From: Bacteroidales bacterium
Lineage (GTDB): Bacteria > Bacteroidota > Bacteroidia > Bacteroidales > UBA10428
Direction: 5' to 3'
Length of the DNA: 64,000 bases
Assembly: GCA_016931575.1 (NCBI GenBank)
Contig: JAFGEO010000088.1
Location: 62,001 to 126,000, forward strand
Of this stretch, positions 19,389 to 28,694 are shown piece after piece. The notes below the pieces were generated by a model. It was given only the letters and a program-made list of their open reading frames with translations, was not told the DNA's origin and made no database searches. Position 1 is the stretch's first letter. Every line of letters starts with the position of its first letter. Both the position numbers and the translations under genes were made by a program.

Positions 19389-21989
19389 ATGAATACAAAT
19401 GATTTTACCATACAGGCCCAGGAAGTAATCCAGGAGGCATTTACAATAGCTCAGGCGCAAGCCAACCAGGCAGTGGAAACAGGTCACCTGCTAAAATCCC
19501 TGATGCAAAAAGGGGAAGGCGTGGTGGACTTCATATTTAGCAAAGCTGGTGCAAATGTCAATATCCTAAACGTGGTCCTTGACAAGGAACTTAATTCGTA
19601 CCCGAAAATTGAAGGAGGGGAAAACTACCTTTCAACTGACTCTTCAAAAGCGCTTCAGTATGCTGTAAGCCAGGCAAAACAGCACGGTGACAAATACGTA
19701 ACTGTGGAATATATCCTGTTAGGTCTGCTGTCACTGAAGGACGGGGTTGCGAACCTTTTGAAAGACCAGGGTGTAACAGTTAAAGGCGTTCAGCAGGCTA
19801 TTGCTGAACTGCGAAAAGGCGATACGGTTGACAGCCCTTCAGCAGAAAGTAATTACGATGCCCTGAACCGATATGCCATTAACCTGAATGAACAGGCAGC
19901 TAAAGGTAAGCTGGATCCTGTGATCGGCAGGGACGAGGAAATTCGCCGGATCCTGCAGATCCTTTCGCGCAGGACCAAAAACAATCCTGTCCTTATAGGG
20001 GAGCCGGGAGTAGGCAAAACTGCCATAGCTGAAGGACTGGCACAACGGATTGTTTCGGAAGACGTTCCGGAGAACCTGAAATCAAAACAGGTGTATTCTC
20101 TTGACATGGGTGCCCTGATCGCCGGAGCAAAATACAAGGGCGAATTTGAAGAACGCCTGAAGGCTGTGGTGAAGGAAGTGATCCGTTCGGAAGGTGAGAT
20201 CATCCTCTTTATTGATGAAATTCATACCCTCGTCGGTGCCGGAAAGTCGGAAGGGGCCATGGACGCCGCTAATATCCTGAAACCCGCCCTGGCTCGGGGG
20301 GAACTCAGGGCAGTTGGCGCGACTACGCTGGCAGAGTATCAAAAATACTTTGAAAAGGACAAGGCCCTGGAGCGGAGATTTCAGATCGTACTGGTTGATG
20401 AACCGGATGTATTGAGCGCCATTTCTATCCTTCGGGGATTGAAAGAACGCTATGAAAATCACCATAAGGTCCGTATCCTCGATGATGCCATCATTGCTGC
20501 CGTGGAGCTTTCAAACCGCTACATCAGCGAGCGTCACCTGCCCGATAAGGCCATAGACCTGATCGATGAGGCAGCGTCAAAGATGAGGATTGAAATGAAT
20601 TCCCTGCCTCAGGAAATCGATGAGATTGAAAGGAAGATCAAGCAGCTGGAAATTGAAAGGGAAGCGCTGAAACGCGAAGGACAGAAAAGTAAACTTGAAA
20701 GCATCGGCATGGATCTGGCAAACCTCACAGAGGAGCGGGATCGCCTGCGGGCAAACTGGAAAGCTGAGAAAGGGCTGATTGACCAGATACAGCAGCATAA
20801 ATCCCGTATCGAAGGCTATAAGCTGGAAGCCGAGCAGGCTGAAAGAGCAGGGGATTATGGGCGTGTGGCCGAATTGAGGTATGGAAAAATTAAAGAAAGC
20901 GAGAACGAAATAGACAAACTGAAAACAGGTCTGAAAGAAAAACAGGCTGATATGGCACTCATACGTGAAGAGGTCACCTCCGAAGATATCGCAGAAATAG
21001 TCTCACACTGGACCGGCATACCCGTGGGGAAAATGCTTCAGGGTGAGAAGGAAAAACTCCTGCATTTAGAGGAGGAACTGCATAAGCGGATTGTCGGGCA
21101 GGATGAGGCTGTCACAGCTGTGTCGGATGCCGTGCGGCGGAGCAGGGCAGGCTTGCAGGATGAAATGCGCCCCGTAGGGTCCTTTATTTTCCTGGGGACC
21201 ACCGGCGTTGGTAAAACCGAGCTGGCAAAAGCCCTGGCCGGGGTCCTCTTTAATGATGAAAACCTCATGACCCGCATCGATATGTCCGAATACCAGGAAC
21301 GCCACTCTGTTTCCCGCCTGATAGGAGCACCTCCCGGATATGTAGGGTATGATGAGGGGGGCCAGCTTACAGAGGCAGTAAGGCGCAAGCCCTACTCGGT
21401 CGTCCTGCTGGATGAAATTGAGAAAGCACATCCCGATGTTTTTAATATTCTGCTCCAGGTGCTCGACGATGGCCGGCTCACCGATAATAAGGGCAGGGTA
21501 GTGAACTTTAAGAATACCCTGATCATCATGACTTCAAATATCGGATCGCACCTGATTCAGGAACGCCTTGGTGAGCTCACAACGGATACCCGGGACGCCA
21601 TCCTGCAACACTTGCGGAAAGAACTGCTGGAATTGTTGAGAAAAACCATCCGCCCAGAGTTTCTGAACAGGATTGACGAGCTGATTACCTTCACTCCGTT
21701 GTCCGACACAGAGATCCTCCAGATAGTTGGCCTGCAGATCAACCGGCTGAAAGCTAAGCTTGAGGAAAAAGGGATTCGTCTTGAAGTTCGTGAAGCAGCC
21801 CTGAAATTTCTCGCTGAAGCCGGATTTGATCCCCTTTTCGGAGCAAGGCCCATAAAAAGGCTTATCCAGCAGGAAATTGTGAACCGCTTATCAAGGGAAA
21901 TCCTTAAAGGAGAGGTGATACGGGACAAAACGATCGTCATAGACCGAAATAACGATCATCTGGAATTCTGGAATGAGGAACTTAGCTAA
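19389..21989 (+). CDS. clpB: ATP-dependent chaperone ClpB
   Basis: An 866-residue Hsp100 disaggregase. The Clp N-domain occupies about 1-145. NBD1 has Walker A GEPGVGKT at 204-211 and Walker [10 protein letters not shown]. The coiled-coil middle domain, diagnostic for ClpB over ClpA/C, spans about 405-525. NBD2 has Walker A GTTGVGKT at 603-610 and the [16 protein letters not shown] pore-loop region. ClpB rescues aggregated proteins with DnaK. No CIRCE or other heat-shock operator was recognised in the 180-bp upstream gap. The 3' end overlaps the convergent STAS gene by 8 bp. Confidence 0.97.
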   Translation: MNTNDFTIQAQEVIQEAFTIAQAQANQAVETGHLLKSLMQKGEGVVDFIFSKAGANVNILNVVLDKELNSYPKIEGGENYLSTDSSKALQYAVSQAKQHGDKYVTVEYILLGLLSLKDGVANLLKDQGVTVKGVQQAIAELRKGDTVDSPSAESNYDALNRYAINLNEQAAKGKLDPVIGRDEEIRRILQILSRRTKNNPVLIGEPGVGKTAIAEGLAQRIVSEDVPENLKSKQVYSLDMGALIAGAKYKGEFEERLKAVVKEVIRSEGEIILFIDEIHTLVGAGKSEGAMDAANILKPALARGELRAVGATTLAEYQKYFEKDKALERRFQIVLVDEPDVLSAISILRGLKERYENHHKVRILDDAIIAAVELSNRYISERHLPDKAIDLIDEAASKMRIEMNSLPQEIDEIERKIKQLEIEREALKREGQKSKLESIGMDLANLTEERDRLRANWKAEKGLIDQIQQHKSRIEGYKLEAEQAERAGDYGRVAELRYGKIKESENEIDKLKTGLKEKQADMALIREEVTSEDIAEIVSHWTGIPVGKMLQGEKEKLLHLEEELHKRIVGQDEAVTAVSDAVRRSRAGLQDEMRPVGSFIFLGTTGVGKTELAKALAGVLFNDENLMTRIDMSEYQERHSVSRLIGAPPGYVGYDEGGQLTEAVRRKPYSVVLLDEIEKAHPDVFNILLQVLDDGRLTDNKGRVVNFKNTLIIMTSNIGSHLIQERLGELTTDTRDAILQHLRKELLELLRKTIRPEFLNRIDELITFTPLSDTEILQIVGLQINRLKAKLEEKGIRLEVREAALKFLAEAGFDPLFGARPIKRLIQQEIVNRLSREILKGEVIRDKTIVIDRNNDHLEFWNEELS

Positions 21990-22320
21990 AGCTCTCAATG
22001 CATTCTTCCTGACTGTCATACAGGTCGAAAACATTGTGAAGCTGGAGCAATTTGAAAAGTTCGACAACCTCCGGGCGGATGTTGCAAATCTTAAATTGCC
22101 CCTGACTATTATTGGCAGTCTTTAGGATGGAAAGAAAGACACCGAATCCGGAACTGTCGACAAATTTTATCCCCTCAAGGTTTAAAGCAAGACGCGTATC
22201 CGGTTTGTTGAAAAAACTTTTCAACTGTTCTTTTACTGGTTCAACGATAAGTGCATTGAATCGATCAATATTGTTAAACCGCACTACTATTACGTTATTT
22301 ATTTTTTCGGTCTTAAGCAT
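21982..22320 (-). CDS. STAS-domain protein, anti-sigma factor antagonist type
   Basis: A 112-residue single-domain STAS protein. The phospho-acceptor region reads IKFVDSSGFGVFLS, with Asp55-Ser56-Ser57-Gly58. It follows the Hpt gene by 11 bp on the same strand, so the two should be co-expressed. Its 3' end overlaps clpB convergently by 8 bp. The role as a phospho-dependent partner switch is inferred from the family. The linked Hpt protein suggests that phosphorelay and partner-switching inputs meet here. Confidence 0.87.
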   Translation of the reverse strand: MLKTEKINNVIVVRFNNIDRFNALIVEPVKEQLKSFFNKPDTRLALNLEGIKFVDSSGFGVFLSILKTANNSQGQFKICNIRPEVVELFKLLQLHNVFDLYDSQEECIESFS

Positions 22321-22331
22321 AAAGGGTAATT

Positions 22332-22685
22332 TTAAATATATAATTCCAGGTTTTTAACTATTTCTTCAAGCTCGGAAAGGGCTTCCTGCGTTTCCTCCTT
22401 GAAAAAGGTGATGAACTCGGGATATTTTTCCGTCTGTTCACCAGATCTGGCAAGGGTTTCAAAGGATTTTAGCTCAGTTGCCAGCTCATTCAGTCCCATG
22501 ATGGAAATAGACGATTTGGCCTTATGCGCAAGGCGCCCCAGGTTTTCAAAATCTTTCTTTGCGTACAGATCATCCAGGCCTTCTGAAAATTCAATGACCT
22601 GATTTTTGAATATCCCAATCATCTCCAGAACCAATTCTTTATTTCCGGCAGACATGTTTTTCAGGTAGGTCAAATCAACTTTCAT
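22332..22685 (-). CDS. Hpt-domain histidine phosphotransfer protein
   Basis: A protein of 117 residues from the ATG at 22685; an upstream ATG at 22712 adds nine poor residues. It is a four-helix Hpt domain with the phospho-accepting His54 in RLAHKAKSSIS, the usual HxxKG/S pattern. It relays phosphate between receiver domains of multistep phosphorelays. No receiver or hybrid kinase is adjacent. A GTGAAT-AA-ATTCAC inverted repeat lies 13 bp before the ATG. It heads a two-gene unit with the STAS gene. Confidence 0.85.
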   Translation of the reverse strand: MKVDLTYLKNMSAGNKELVLEMIGIFKNQVIEFSEGLDDLYAKKDFENLGRLAHKAKSSISIMGLNELATELKSFETLARSGEQTEKYPEFITFFKEETQEALSELEEIVKNLELYI

Positions 22686-22698
22686 TGTAGCTTGCGTT

Positions 22699-22712
22699 GT
22701 GAATAAATTCAC
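22699..22712. promoter_or_regulatory. Short inverted repeat before the Hpt gene
   Basis: GTGAAT and ATTCAC are separated by two bases, just upstream of the chosen Hpt start. The symmetry and position would suit an operator. No matching regulator is known, and a chance occurrence is possible. Confidence 0.3.
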
Positions 22713-22808
22713 CCCTAAATTAATTTATTTTTTTATTTTTAATAAATAATGTTAGTCATAGATAACCTAATGCACGTTTTTAATGTATACAGCATAAAAA
22801 GTAATTAT

Positions 22809-23861
22809 ATGAAGCGATTACTACTCTGCCAGTTTGTTTTTTTTCTGCTGGCTGTTCCGACTTTTGCTCAGCAGGACCATTTTAATGCCGAAAACTATAA
22901 GCAGAAAAGGATAGCTGAGCGACTCTATAACAAAGCGGTGGATGCAATCAACGCTCAGGATTATTACGGTGCGCTGTTCTTTCTGGATAGCGTAACCCGC
23001 TTACAGCCTGATTTTGCCATGGCATACATCGAGCGCGGTAAGATTTATTATAAGAAAGAAAGGTCAAACGATGCCCTGAACGAATTCATGCAGGTGCTGG
23101 GTTTCGAGCCTAACAACGGTGAAGCTCAATTCTATAAAGCATTTGTTAGGTTTTCACAGGACACGGCATCGGTATCCTTCCAGGATTTCGATATGGCCGT
23201 CCGGAATAACTATACTCAACCTCATGCTTATTATTACCGCGGATTGATGAGGATGATGGATAAGCAATATAACGATGCTATCGCTGATTTTACCCTCGCT
23301 ATCGACGGGAAAGGCGATTATGCCAAGGCATTCCACGACAGGGGGACTGCCAAGCGTATGCTGGGCGACTACCAGGGTGCGATTTATGACTACAGGCTTG
23401 CAATTACTTACGACCCGAAGCTGGTGATGGCATACATCAACATGGGGAGTACGAAAACGAATTTAGGGGACTACCAGGGAGCAGAACAGGATTTCTCGGT
23501 AGCCATTAATATTGATTCCACCAACTACATTCCTTTTAACAACAGGGGAGGGGCCCGATATATCCTCGGTAACTACGAGGGGGCCAGGTCGGACTACAAT
23601 AAAGCCTTCGAACGCATGCCGGATTCGTATCAGGTCCTGACCAACATGGGGAATGTCATAGCCAAGGATGGCGATTACGAAACTGCCATCGATTGGTATA
23701 ATCAATCCATTGCCATTAACCCGCAATATGCTTTAAGCTACCTGAACAGGGGGTTAACGTATGAAATGCTGGGTATGCTGAATGAAGCATGCCAGGATTG
23801 GCATACGGCATCAGACCTCGGTTCCGGGGAAGCCACCAACTATCTATCTGAGTGTAAATAA
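22809..23861 (+). CDS. Exported TPR-repeat protein
   Basis: A 350-residue protein from the ATG at 22809, which opens a clear signal peptide (KRLLLCQFVFFLLAVPTFAQ); a longer frame from 22749 would bury it. The rest is about eight tetratricopeptide repeats with the A-Y/F-G-A-P spacing (for example YNDAIADFTLAI, YQGAEQDFSVAI). TPR arrays bind other proteins. The gene is 14 bp before the PorE-like OmpA/PD40 gene, so a periplasmic partner role in the same envelope complex is likely. No catalytic motif is seen. Confidence 0.85.
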   Translation: MKRLLLCQFVFFLLAVPTFAQQDHFNAENYKQKRIAERLYNKAVDAINAQDYYGALFFLDSVTRLQPDFAMAYIERGKIYYKKERSNDALNEFMQVLGFEPNNGEAQFYKAFVRFSQDTASVSFQDFDMAVRNNYTQPHAYYYRGLMRMMDKQYNDAIADFTLAIDGKGDYAKAFHDRGTAKRMLGDYQGAIYDYRLAITYDPKLVMAYINMGSTKTNLGDYQGAEQDFSVAINIDSTNYIPFNNRGGARYILGNYEGARSDYNKAFERMPDSYQVLTNMGNVIAKDGDYETAIDWYNQSIAINPQYALSYLNRGLTYEMLGMLNEACQDWHTASDLGSGEATNYLSECK

Positions 23862-23875
23862 TTAAACTCCTAAAG

Positions 23876-25951
23876 ATGACTAAGCGATTCTTTTTAATCA
23901 TATTTTTCATTTCCTTACTGCCACTGTCTTCTGCTGATGCACAGGTGAGCCCGCTGAAGATCAAGCGTAAGGAGTTTAAGAAACAGGAAAATGGTTTTAA
24001 GGAGGCCTGGCTGAATGTGAAAGACGGCCAGTACTACTTCGGACTGGGAGCAGGTTCATACCGCGAAGCCCGTGAGAGTTACCTTAAAGCATACGGCTAT
24101 AATCAGGACAATCCTGAACTTAATTACATGATAGGGAGGTGTTACCTGTTTACGGATAATAAATTTGAATCGATAAAATACATTCAACGGGCATACGAAC
24201 TGAAACCTGATGTGAATTTCGATATCCACCTGATGATGGGTATGGCCTATCATCAGATCCTGGAATTTGATATGGCCATCGAGGAATATAACTATTTCAT
24301 GAGTAATCTTCCTCCCAAGGAACGGGATGATTTTAAAACTCAGGTCGACCAGTTGATCCAGCAGTGCGAGAATGGTAAATTGCTGGCAGCTGAACCGCGC
24401 CGGGTGGTAATTAATAATCTTGGGAAAGGTATAAACTCTATTTTTGATGAATATGGCCCTGTAATTTCTGATGATGGTGAAGAAATGTACTTCACCTCAC
24501 GCAGGAAATATTCCAAGAAAAGTAAAAAAAGCATCATCGATGATAAATTCTTTGAGGATGTTTACCATTCTTCCCTTACCGATGAGGAATGGGCACGTGC
24601 ACGCCGTCTGGAGAAGAAAGTTACCGGTAAAAACAATACCGAGAATATCGCTGTGATCGGTTTATCCCCCGACAAACAAAAGCTTTACCTCTATAAAGGA
24701 AAGGAAAAAGGAGGGGACCTGTACATCAGTACCCTAAAAAAAGGGGAATGGACAAAGCCGAAATCCATGCGAAAATTCAACTCCAAATACAGGGAAGTGT
24801 CTATGTGCATTTCTTCTGATGAATCAACCCTGTACTTTATCTCTACTAATGCAAAGAAAGGATATGGTGGGAGCGATATCTATATCAGCAGGAAGAACAG
24901 CAAAGGAAAGTGGGAGAAGCCTGAAAACGCAGGGAATGTCCTGAATACTTTTTCTGATGAACTGGGAATTTCTCTCGGACCAAACGATAGCGTGCTGTAC
25001 TTTAGCTCTACGGGCCATAACTCCATGGGCGGGTACGACGTATTCCAAAGCAGCCTTAGTGATGTCGGGCTATGGTCGAAGCCCGTGAATCTCGGATACC
25101 CGATCAATACCCCGAACGACGATGTATTCTATGTGGAATTGCCGGATAAAAAGACGGCCTTCTATTCCTCTAACCGGGAATCCGGACAGGGAGGCATGGA
25201 TATCTATAAAATCATTTATCTGGGTGCCCAGAAAGACTTGCTTGCCGGTGTGGTGGACGACCTGCTGGCCGGTGTGAAAAGGCCCTACGATGATATCTAC
25301 TTTACCATGCCAAAGAAAATGGCCGTGGATACTGCAATCCTGATGCGGGGATTTATCAATGATTCAGAGAACGAAAAACCGATTATTGCCAAAATCGAAC
25401 TGATCGACAGGGACAGAAGCATGGTGATTGCCACGGCAATCTCTGACTCCACCGGTAACTACTCGGTAAATTTGCCTGAAACGAAAATGTATGGAGTGGA
25501 AATCATTGCCAAAGGATACCTCCTGTACCTTGATATGGTTGACCTCTCTCAGAAGACCTATGATGAGGTGGTTGTGAAAAACTTCAAGCTCGACCGGGTT
25601 GAGGTTGGTGCAAAGGTCGTCCTGACAAATATCTATTTCGAATTTGGAAAGTCAACCCTCAAACCGGAATCTTATGCCAGCCTGGATAATGTCGTGAAGC
25701 TCCTGGAAAGTAACGAAACACTCCGTATAGAGATATCAGGACACACCGATAATGTCGGATCGCTTAAGTCGAATACCAAGCTCTCTTCCGACAGAGCGAA
25801 GTCGGTTGTTGATTACCTGATCGGTAAGGGTATTGTTCCAAGCCGACTGGAATATAAAGGTTATGCTTTCACGCAGCCTATTGCGCCTAACGATACGGAA
25901 GAAGGACGGGCACAAAACCGGAGGGTGGAATTCAAGATCCTGAGTAAATAA
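23876..25951 (+). CDS. TPR / PD40 propeller / CRD / OmpA protein, PorE-like
   Basis: A 691-residue envelope protein. A signal peptide ends near residue 23 (SSADAQ); there is no lipobox cysteine. Domains in order: TPR helices about 40-135, PD40/WD40-like blades about 150-440 (LYFSSTGHNSMGGYDVFQS type repeats), a carboxypeptidase-regulatory-like domain about 480-560, and an OmpA peptidoglycan-binding domain from about 584 (HTDNVGS; RAQNRRVEF). This order matches PorE, the periplasmic anchor of the type IX secretion machinery. PorE itself is a lipoprotein, and no PorP gene is adjacent, so a paralogue is possible. The upstream TPR gene is co-transcribed, and a strong terminator follows. Confidence 0.82.
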   Translation: MTKRFFLIIFFISLLPLSSADAQVSPLKIKRKEFKKQENGFKEAWLNVKDGQYYFGLGAGSYREARESYLKAYGYNQDNPELNYMIGRCYLFTDNKFESIKYIQRAYELKPDVNFDIHLMMGMAYHQILEFDMAIEEYNYFMSNLPPKERDDFKTQVDQLIQQCENGKLLAAEPRRVVINNLGKGINSIFDEYGPVISDDGEEMYFTSRRKYSKKSKKSIIDDKFFEDVYHSSLTDEEWARARRLEKKVTGKNNTENIAVIGLSPDKQKLYLYKGKEKGGDLYISTLKKGEWTKPKSMRKFNSKYREVSMCISSDESTLYFISTNAKKGYGGSDIYISRKNSKGKWEKPENAGNVLNTFSDELGISLGPNDSVLYFSSTGHNSMGGYDVFQSSLSDVGLWSKPVNLGYPINTPNDDVFYVELPDKKTAFYSSNRESGQGGMDIYKIIYLGAQKDLLAGVVDDLLAGVKRPYDDIYFTMPKKMAVDTAILMRGFINDSENEKPIIAKIELIDRDRSMVIATAISDSTGNYSVNLPETKMYGVEIIAKGYLLYLDMVDLSQKTYDEVVVKNFKLDRVEVGAKVVLTNIYFEFGKSTLKPESYASLDNVVKLLESNETLRIEISGHTDNVGSLKSNTKLSSDRAKSVVDYLIGKGIVPSRLEYKGYAFTQPIAPNDTEEGRAQNRRVEFKILSK

Positions 25952-25977
25952 CATGCATGCCAAAGACTTCAAAAAAA

Positions 25978-26003
25978 GGACCGGTTTACGGTCCTTTTTT
26001 TTT
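25978..26003 (+). terminator. Rho-independent terminator after the OmpA/PD40 gene
   Basis: GGACCG and CGGTCC form a perfect 6-bp stem with a 5-nt loop, extended by flanking A and T runs, and followed by nine T. Confidence 0.85.
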
Positions 26004-26206
26004 AATCCTGATCAATCCTGTGAATCCGCCAGAAAAGGCTAATTTGGGCGTCTCTGCACTGACAGTGGCCATGCATAAGTCTCCCTGCATCCGGCACCCG
26101 GAAACCTATTGTCCCACCCTCAGCCTCCCACACCAACAACCCACAATCCATCCAACCACTTCCACCTCTCCAGACTTTTATCATAAAATACTCTTCTGAG
26201 ATTTTA

Positions 26207-26214
26207 TACATTTG
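26207..26214 (+). promoter_or_regulatory. Putative -7 element for gcvT
   Basis: TACATTTG matches TAnnTTTG and lies 15 nt before the gcvT ATG at 26230, which would give a very short leader. The motif contains the TTG that a longer frame would use as a start. Confidence 0.5.
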
Positions 26215-26229
26215 CAAAAAATTAATTCA

Positions 26230-27312
26230 ATGAAGCCAACACCCCTAACTCATTTGCACCGGGCAGCAGGAGCCCGCATAGTCGAATTTGCCGGATTCGA
26301 AATGCCGGTAGAATATAGCGGAGTAATCGATGAACACCAGACTGTCCGGAATTCAGCAGGCATTTTCGATGTTTGTCATATGGGCGAATTCTGGATCAGT
26401 GGACCGGGCGCTCTGGGCCTGCTTCAGTATGTCACAACCAACGATGTGGCTTCGCTCAGGCCGGGACACGCTCACTATACCTGTATGCCCAATGGCAAAG
26501 GAGGGATTGTTGACGATCTTATCATTTACCGTTACGCAGAGGAGAAGTATATGTTGGTGGTAAACGCTTCCAATACGCAGAAGGATTGGGACTGGCTGAG
26601 TAAGCATAATCGCTTTGGTGCTGAAATGGAAAATGCATCGGAAGCTATGTCATTGATTGCTCTGCAGGGACCCAAAGCAAAAGAGATTCTGCAGACTCTT
26701 GTTGCGGAAGACCTGGATTCACTGAAGAGTTTTACTTTTCTGACTGCAACTATTCCCGGTGCAGGTGAGCAGATCATTTCTGCAACAGGATACACGGGGG
26801 CAGGTGGTTTCGAACTATATGGCTACAATGAGGGAGCCGTCACACTTTGGCAAAAACTTATTGAAGCTGGTGAACCTTTCGGACTGAAGCCTGCAGGTCT
26901 TGCAGCCCGGGATACGCTCAGGCTGGAGAAAGGATATTGCCTCTATGGTAACGATATTGATGATACAACTTCTCCTATTGAAGCCGGACTAGGATGGATC
27001 GTGAAGTTTTCTGCAAAAGGTGAATTCGTGGACCGTAACCTGCTGGAGAAGCAGAAGGCAGCAGGTCCTGCCCGAAAACTGGTTGGCCTTGAAATGCTGG
27101 ACAGGGGAATTCCCAGGCACGAATACCCGGTATTGAATTCAGCAGGGGAGAGGATCGGGATGATCACCTCTGGAACCATGTCGCCTACCTTAAAAAAAGG
27201 AATTGGCATGGCCTACATCCAGACGGAATATGCAGGAACGGGAACCGAAGTGTTTGTTGAAATCCGGAACAGGAAACTGAAAGGCATCGTGGTTAAATTA
27301 CCTTTCTTGTAA
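26230..27312 (+). CDS. gcvT: Glycine cleavage system T protein (aminomethyltransferase)
   Basis: A protein of 360 residues from the ATG at 26230. It transfers the methylene group from lipoyl-bound aminomethyl on GcvH to tetrahydrofolate, releasing ammonia. The folate-binding core has NGKGGIVDD with catalytic-region Asp95/Asp96, and the [15 protein letters not shown] and [17 protein letters not shown] segments are standard. The N-terminal [12 protein letters not shown] fixes the reading frame. The other glycine-cleavage genes are not in the window. comB follows 13 bp later on the same strand. Confidence 0.96.
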   Translation: MKPTPLTHLHRAAGARIVEFAGFEMPVEYSGVIDEHQTVRNSAGIFDVCHMGEFWISGPGALGLLQYVTTNDVASLRPGHAHYTCMPNGKGGIVDDLIIYRYAEEKYMLVVNASNTQKDWDWLSKHNRFGAEMENASEAMSLIALQGPKAKEILQTLVAEDLDSLKSFTFLTATIPGAGEQIISATGYTGAGGFELYGYNEGAVTLWQKLIEAGEPFGLKPAGLAARDTLRLEKGYCLYGNDIDDTTSPIEAGLGWIVKFSAKGEFVDRNLLEKQKAAGPARKLVGLEMLDRGIPRHEYPVLNSAGERIGMITSGTMSPTLKKGIGMAYIQTEYAGTGTEVFVEIRNRKLKGIVVKLPFL

Positions 27313-27325
27313 ATCACAGTTTAGC

Positions 27326-28051
27326 ATGACCAGAAAACAGATTGAAGTTTGCCTTACTCCGGCGACCTATGATACCTTTAAAAATGATGAGGCCATTGTG
27401 GTTGTTGTTGATATCCTGAGGGCAACTTCAGCCATTTGTACTGCCTTTATGAACGGAGCCCGGAAAATCATTCCCGTAGCGACCCTTGAAGAGGCGAGGG
27501 AGTATAAGGTTCGGGGCTCAATGGTAGCCGCTGAGCGGGATGGTATCGTAAGGGATTTCGCCGACTTTGGAAACTCACCCTATAATTTCACTCCGGAGCG
27601 CGTAAAGGGCAATGATATCGTGTACAGTACCACCAACGGGACAAATACCATCATGATGGCCTCGCACAGCTTCCAGGTGCTGATAGGATCGTACCTGAAT
27701 CACCAGGCACTTGTAGACCATATTGCCCGCGAGAACCGGGACCTGGTTATTTTGTGTGCTGGATGGAAAAATAAATTTAACCTGGAAGATACACTCTTCG
27801 CCGGGGCCCTGGCAAAATCCTTGCTGGAGAATGATAAGTTCGAAACTGTCTGCGACTCTACCTATGCTTCCATCGATTTGTGGGAGCTGGCAAGTGTGAA
27901 CCTTATGCAGTATCTCGAAAAAGTCGCCCAGCGGCATCGCCTGAAAAAGAATAAACTCGACGATGTTCTGGAGTATTGCCATACCTTTAACCTTACCGGG
28001 ATCATTCCTTATCTGGAGAAAGATTACCTGGTACCGATGGGGAGTGCTTAA
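27326..28051 (+). CDS. comB: 2-phosphosulfolactate phosphatase (ComB family)
   Basis: A 241-residue member of the ComB family, known for removing phosphate from 2-phosphosulfolactate in coenzyme M synthesis. Conserved segments are VDILRATSAICTAF near 28-41, AERDG, FADFGNSP and STTNGTNT. Bacteria without methanogenesis also carry this family, so the real substrate here may be another sulfonate or phosphate ester. It lies 13 bp after gcvT and probably shares its transcript. A nested inverted repeat begins 15 bp after the stop. Confidence 0.85.
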   Translation: MTRKQIEVCLTPATYDTFKNDEAIVVVVDILRATSAICTAFMNGARKIIPVATLEEAREYKVRGSMVAAERDGIVRDFADFGNSPYNFTPERVKGNDIVYSTTNGTNTIMMASHSFQVLIGSYLNHQALVDHIARENRDLVILCAGWKNKFNLEDTLFAGALAKSLLENDKFETVCDSTYASIDLWELASVNLMQYLEKVAQRHRLKKNKLDDVLEYCHTFNLTGIIPYLEKDYLVPMGSA

Positions 28052-28066
28052 GTGTTCAGGAGTCGG

Positions 28067-28128
28067 GGTAAGGGTCGGCTGTATGCTCCGCAGGTTATTT
28101 CGAAGCTGCGTCTGTATCACCCCTTACC
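28067..28128 (+). repeat. Nested inverted repeat after comB
   Basis: GGTAAGGG (28067-28074) pairs with CCCTTACC (28121-28128), and inside it CGCAG (28089-28093) pairs with CTGCG (28106-28110). The result is a long imperfect hairpin 15 bp after the comB stop. There is no T-run, so it is not a classic terminator; it may stabilise the 3' end. Confidence 0.5.
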
Positions 28129-28333
28129 AAGCTTGTTGCGAGCTGAAACGCTTGATATACCACTAAAACCCCTATGGCATATGACTGCCAGGTACAGATG
28201 AATGTTGTTTATTTAGTTCATTATCAATCAATTTTCCTGTACCGACTCCCGGTCGTTTGGACAGACACACTATTAGACAAGCTATGGTTTTTGCGTTGGC
28301 TCGTGGGGCGTTACAAGCTTTTTCCGGTTTTTT

Positions 28334-28359
28334 CGGACGTCCGCGAACCGTAAGCGGTT
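28334..28359. repeat. Palindrome plus adjacent hairpin
   Basis: A perfect 10-bp palindrome CGGACGTCCG is followed two bases later by AACCG-TAAG-CGGTT, a 5-bp hairpin. Both lie inside the non-coding block before serC. Confidence 0.5.
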
Positions 28360-28582
28360 TCCATTAATGCATCTTAATTTTTTATCTTTTTAAAGCAAAA
28401 GTACCGCTGTCGTTGGTTTATTTCTCTAGTACCTAACTCGTTGATTTTGGTGTTCAGGTTTTTTTTTGTCTTCCGGCCTACCTTTCATTAGATTACTTTT
28501 TTTGTATACTAATTTAAGGACAGTACACCCTGTTAGTAAAATGTAAAAAGATATTTTTCCCATTCAGGGAGGATAAACTAGA

Positions 28583-28590
28583 TATTTTTG
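28583..28590 (+). promoter_or_regulatory. Putative -7 element for serC
   Basis: TATTTTTG matches TAnnTTTG and lies 104 nt before serC. If used, the transcript would carry a leader with the hairpin and palindrome described below. No clear -33 box was found. Confidence 0.4.
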
Positions 28591-28610
28591 TATTTTTATC
28601 GCTCCTGAAA

Positions 28611-28636
28611 TCAGTTGTTAATTAAATAACAACTGA
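28611..28636 (+). promoter_or_regulatory. Perfect 10-bp hairpin in the serC leader
   Basis: TCAGTTGTTA and TAACAACTGA pair perfectly around a 6-nt loop (ATTAAA). It lies downstream of the candidate -7 element and 58 nt before the serC ATG, so it would be at the 5' end of the serC mRNA. The following GTTGTTTT is only partly T-rich, so termination there is uncertain. Confidence 0.5.
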
Positions 28637-28652
28637 GTTGTTTTAGACGAAA

Positions 28653-28664
28653 GGATAGCTATCC
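28653..28664. promoter_or_regulatory. 12-bp palindrome before serC
   Basis: GGATAGCTATCC is a perfect palindrome 30 nt upstream of the serC ATG. This is an operator-like site; no regulator can be named. Confidence 0.4.
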
Positions 28665-28694
28665 CGAATTGAATTACGTAAAACTATTTACTCT

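Larger units (their letters stand above)
28052..28694. other. 643-bp structured non-coding region between comB and serC
   Basis: No frame here gives a convincing protein. The stretch holds a nested inverted repeat (28067-28128), two ACAAGCT direct repeats 36 bp apart (28277, 28313), a CGGACGTCCG palindrome (28334-28343), an AACCG-TAAG-CGGTT hairpin (28346-28359), T-rich tracts, a candidate -7 element (28583-28590), a 10-bp hairpin (28611-28636) and a 12-bp palindrome (28653-28664). It could be a decayed mobile or repeat element, one or more small RNAs, and the serC leader. Confidence 0.6.

Noticed and set aside
25957-26199. 80-codon frame across the terminator before gcvT
   Set aside because: It spans a rho-independent terminator and is rich in Pro/His/Thr, with no resemblance to protein families.
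28052-28694. tmRNA, integron attC or known riboswitch in the comB-serC gap
   Set aside because: No tag-peptide frame of the xxYALAA type, no paired RYYYAAC/GTTRRRY core sites at proper spacing (only a lone ACCTAAC), and no recognised riboswitch core. Left as unexplained structure.
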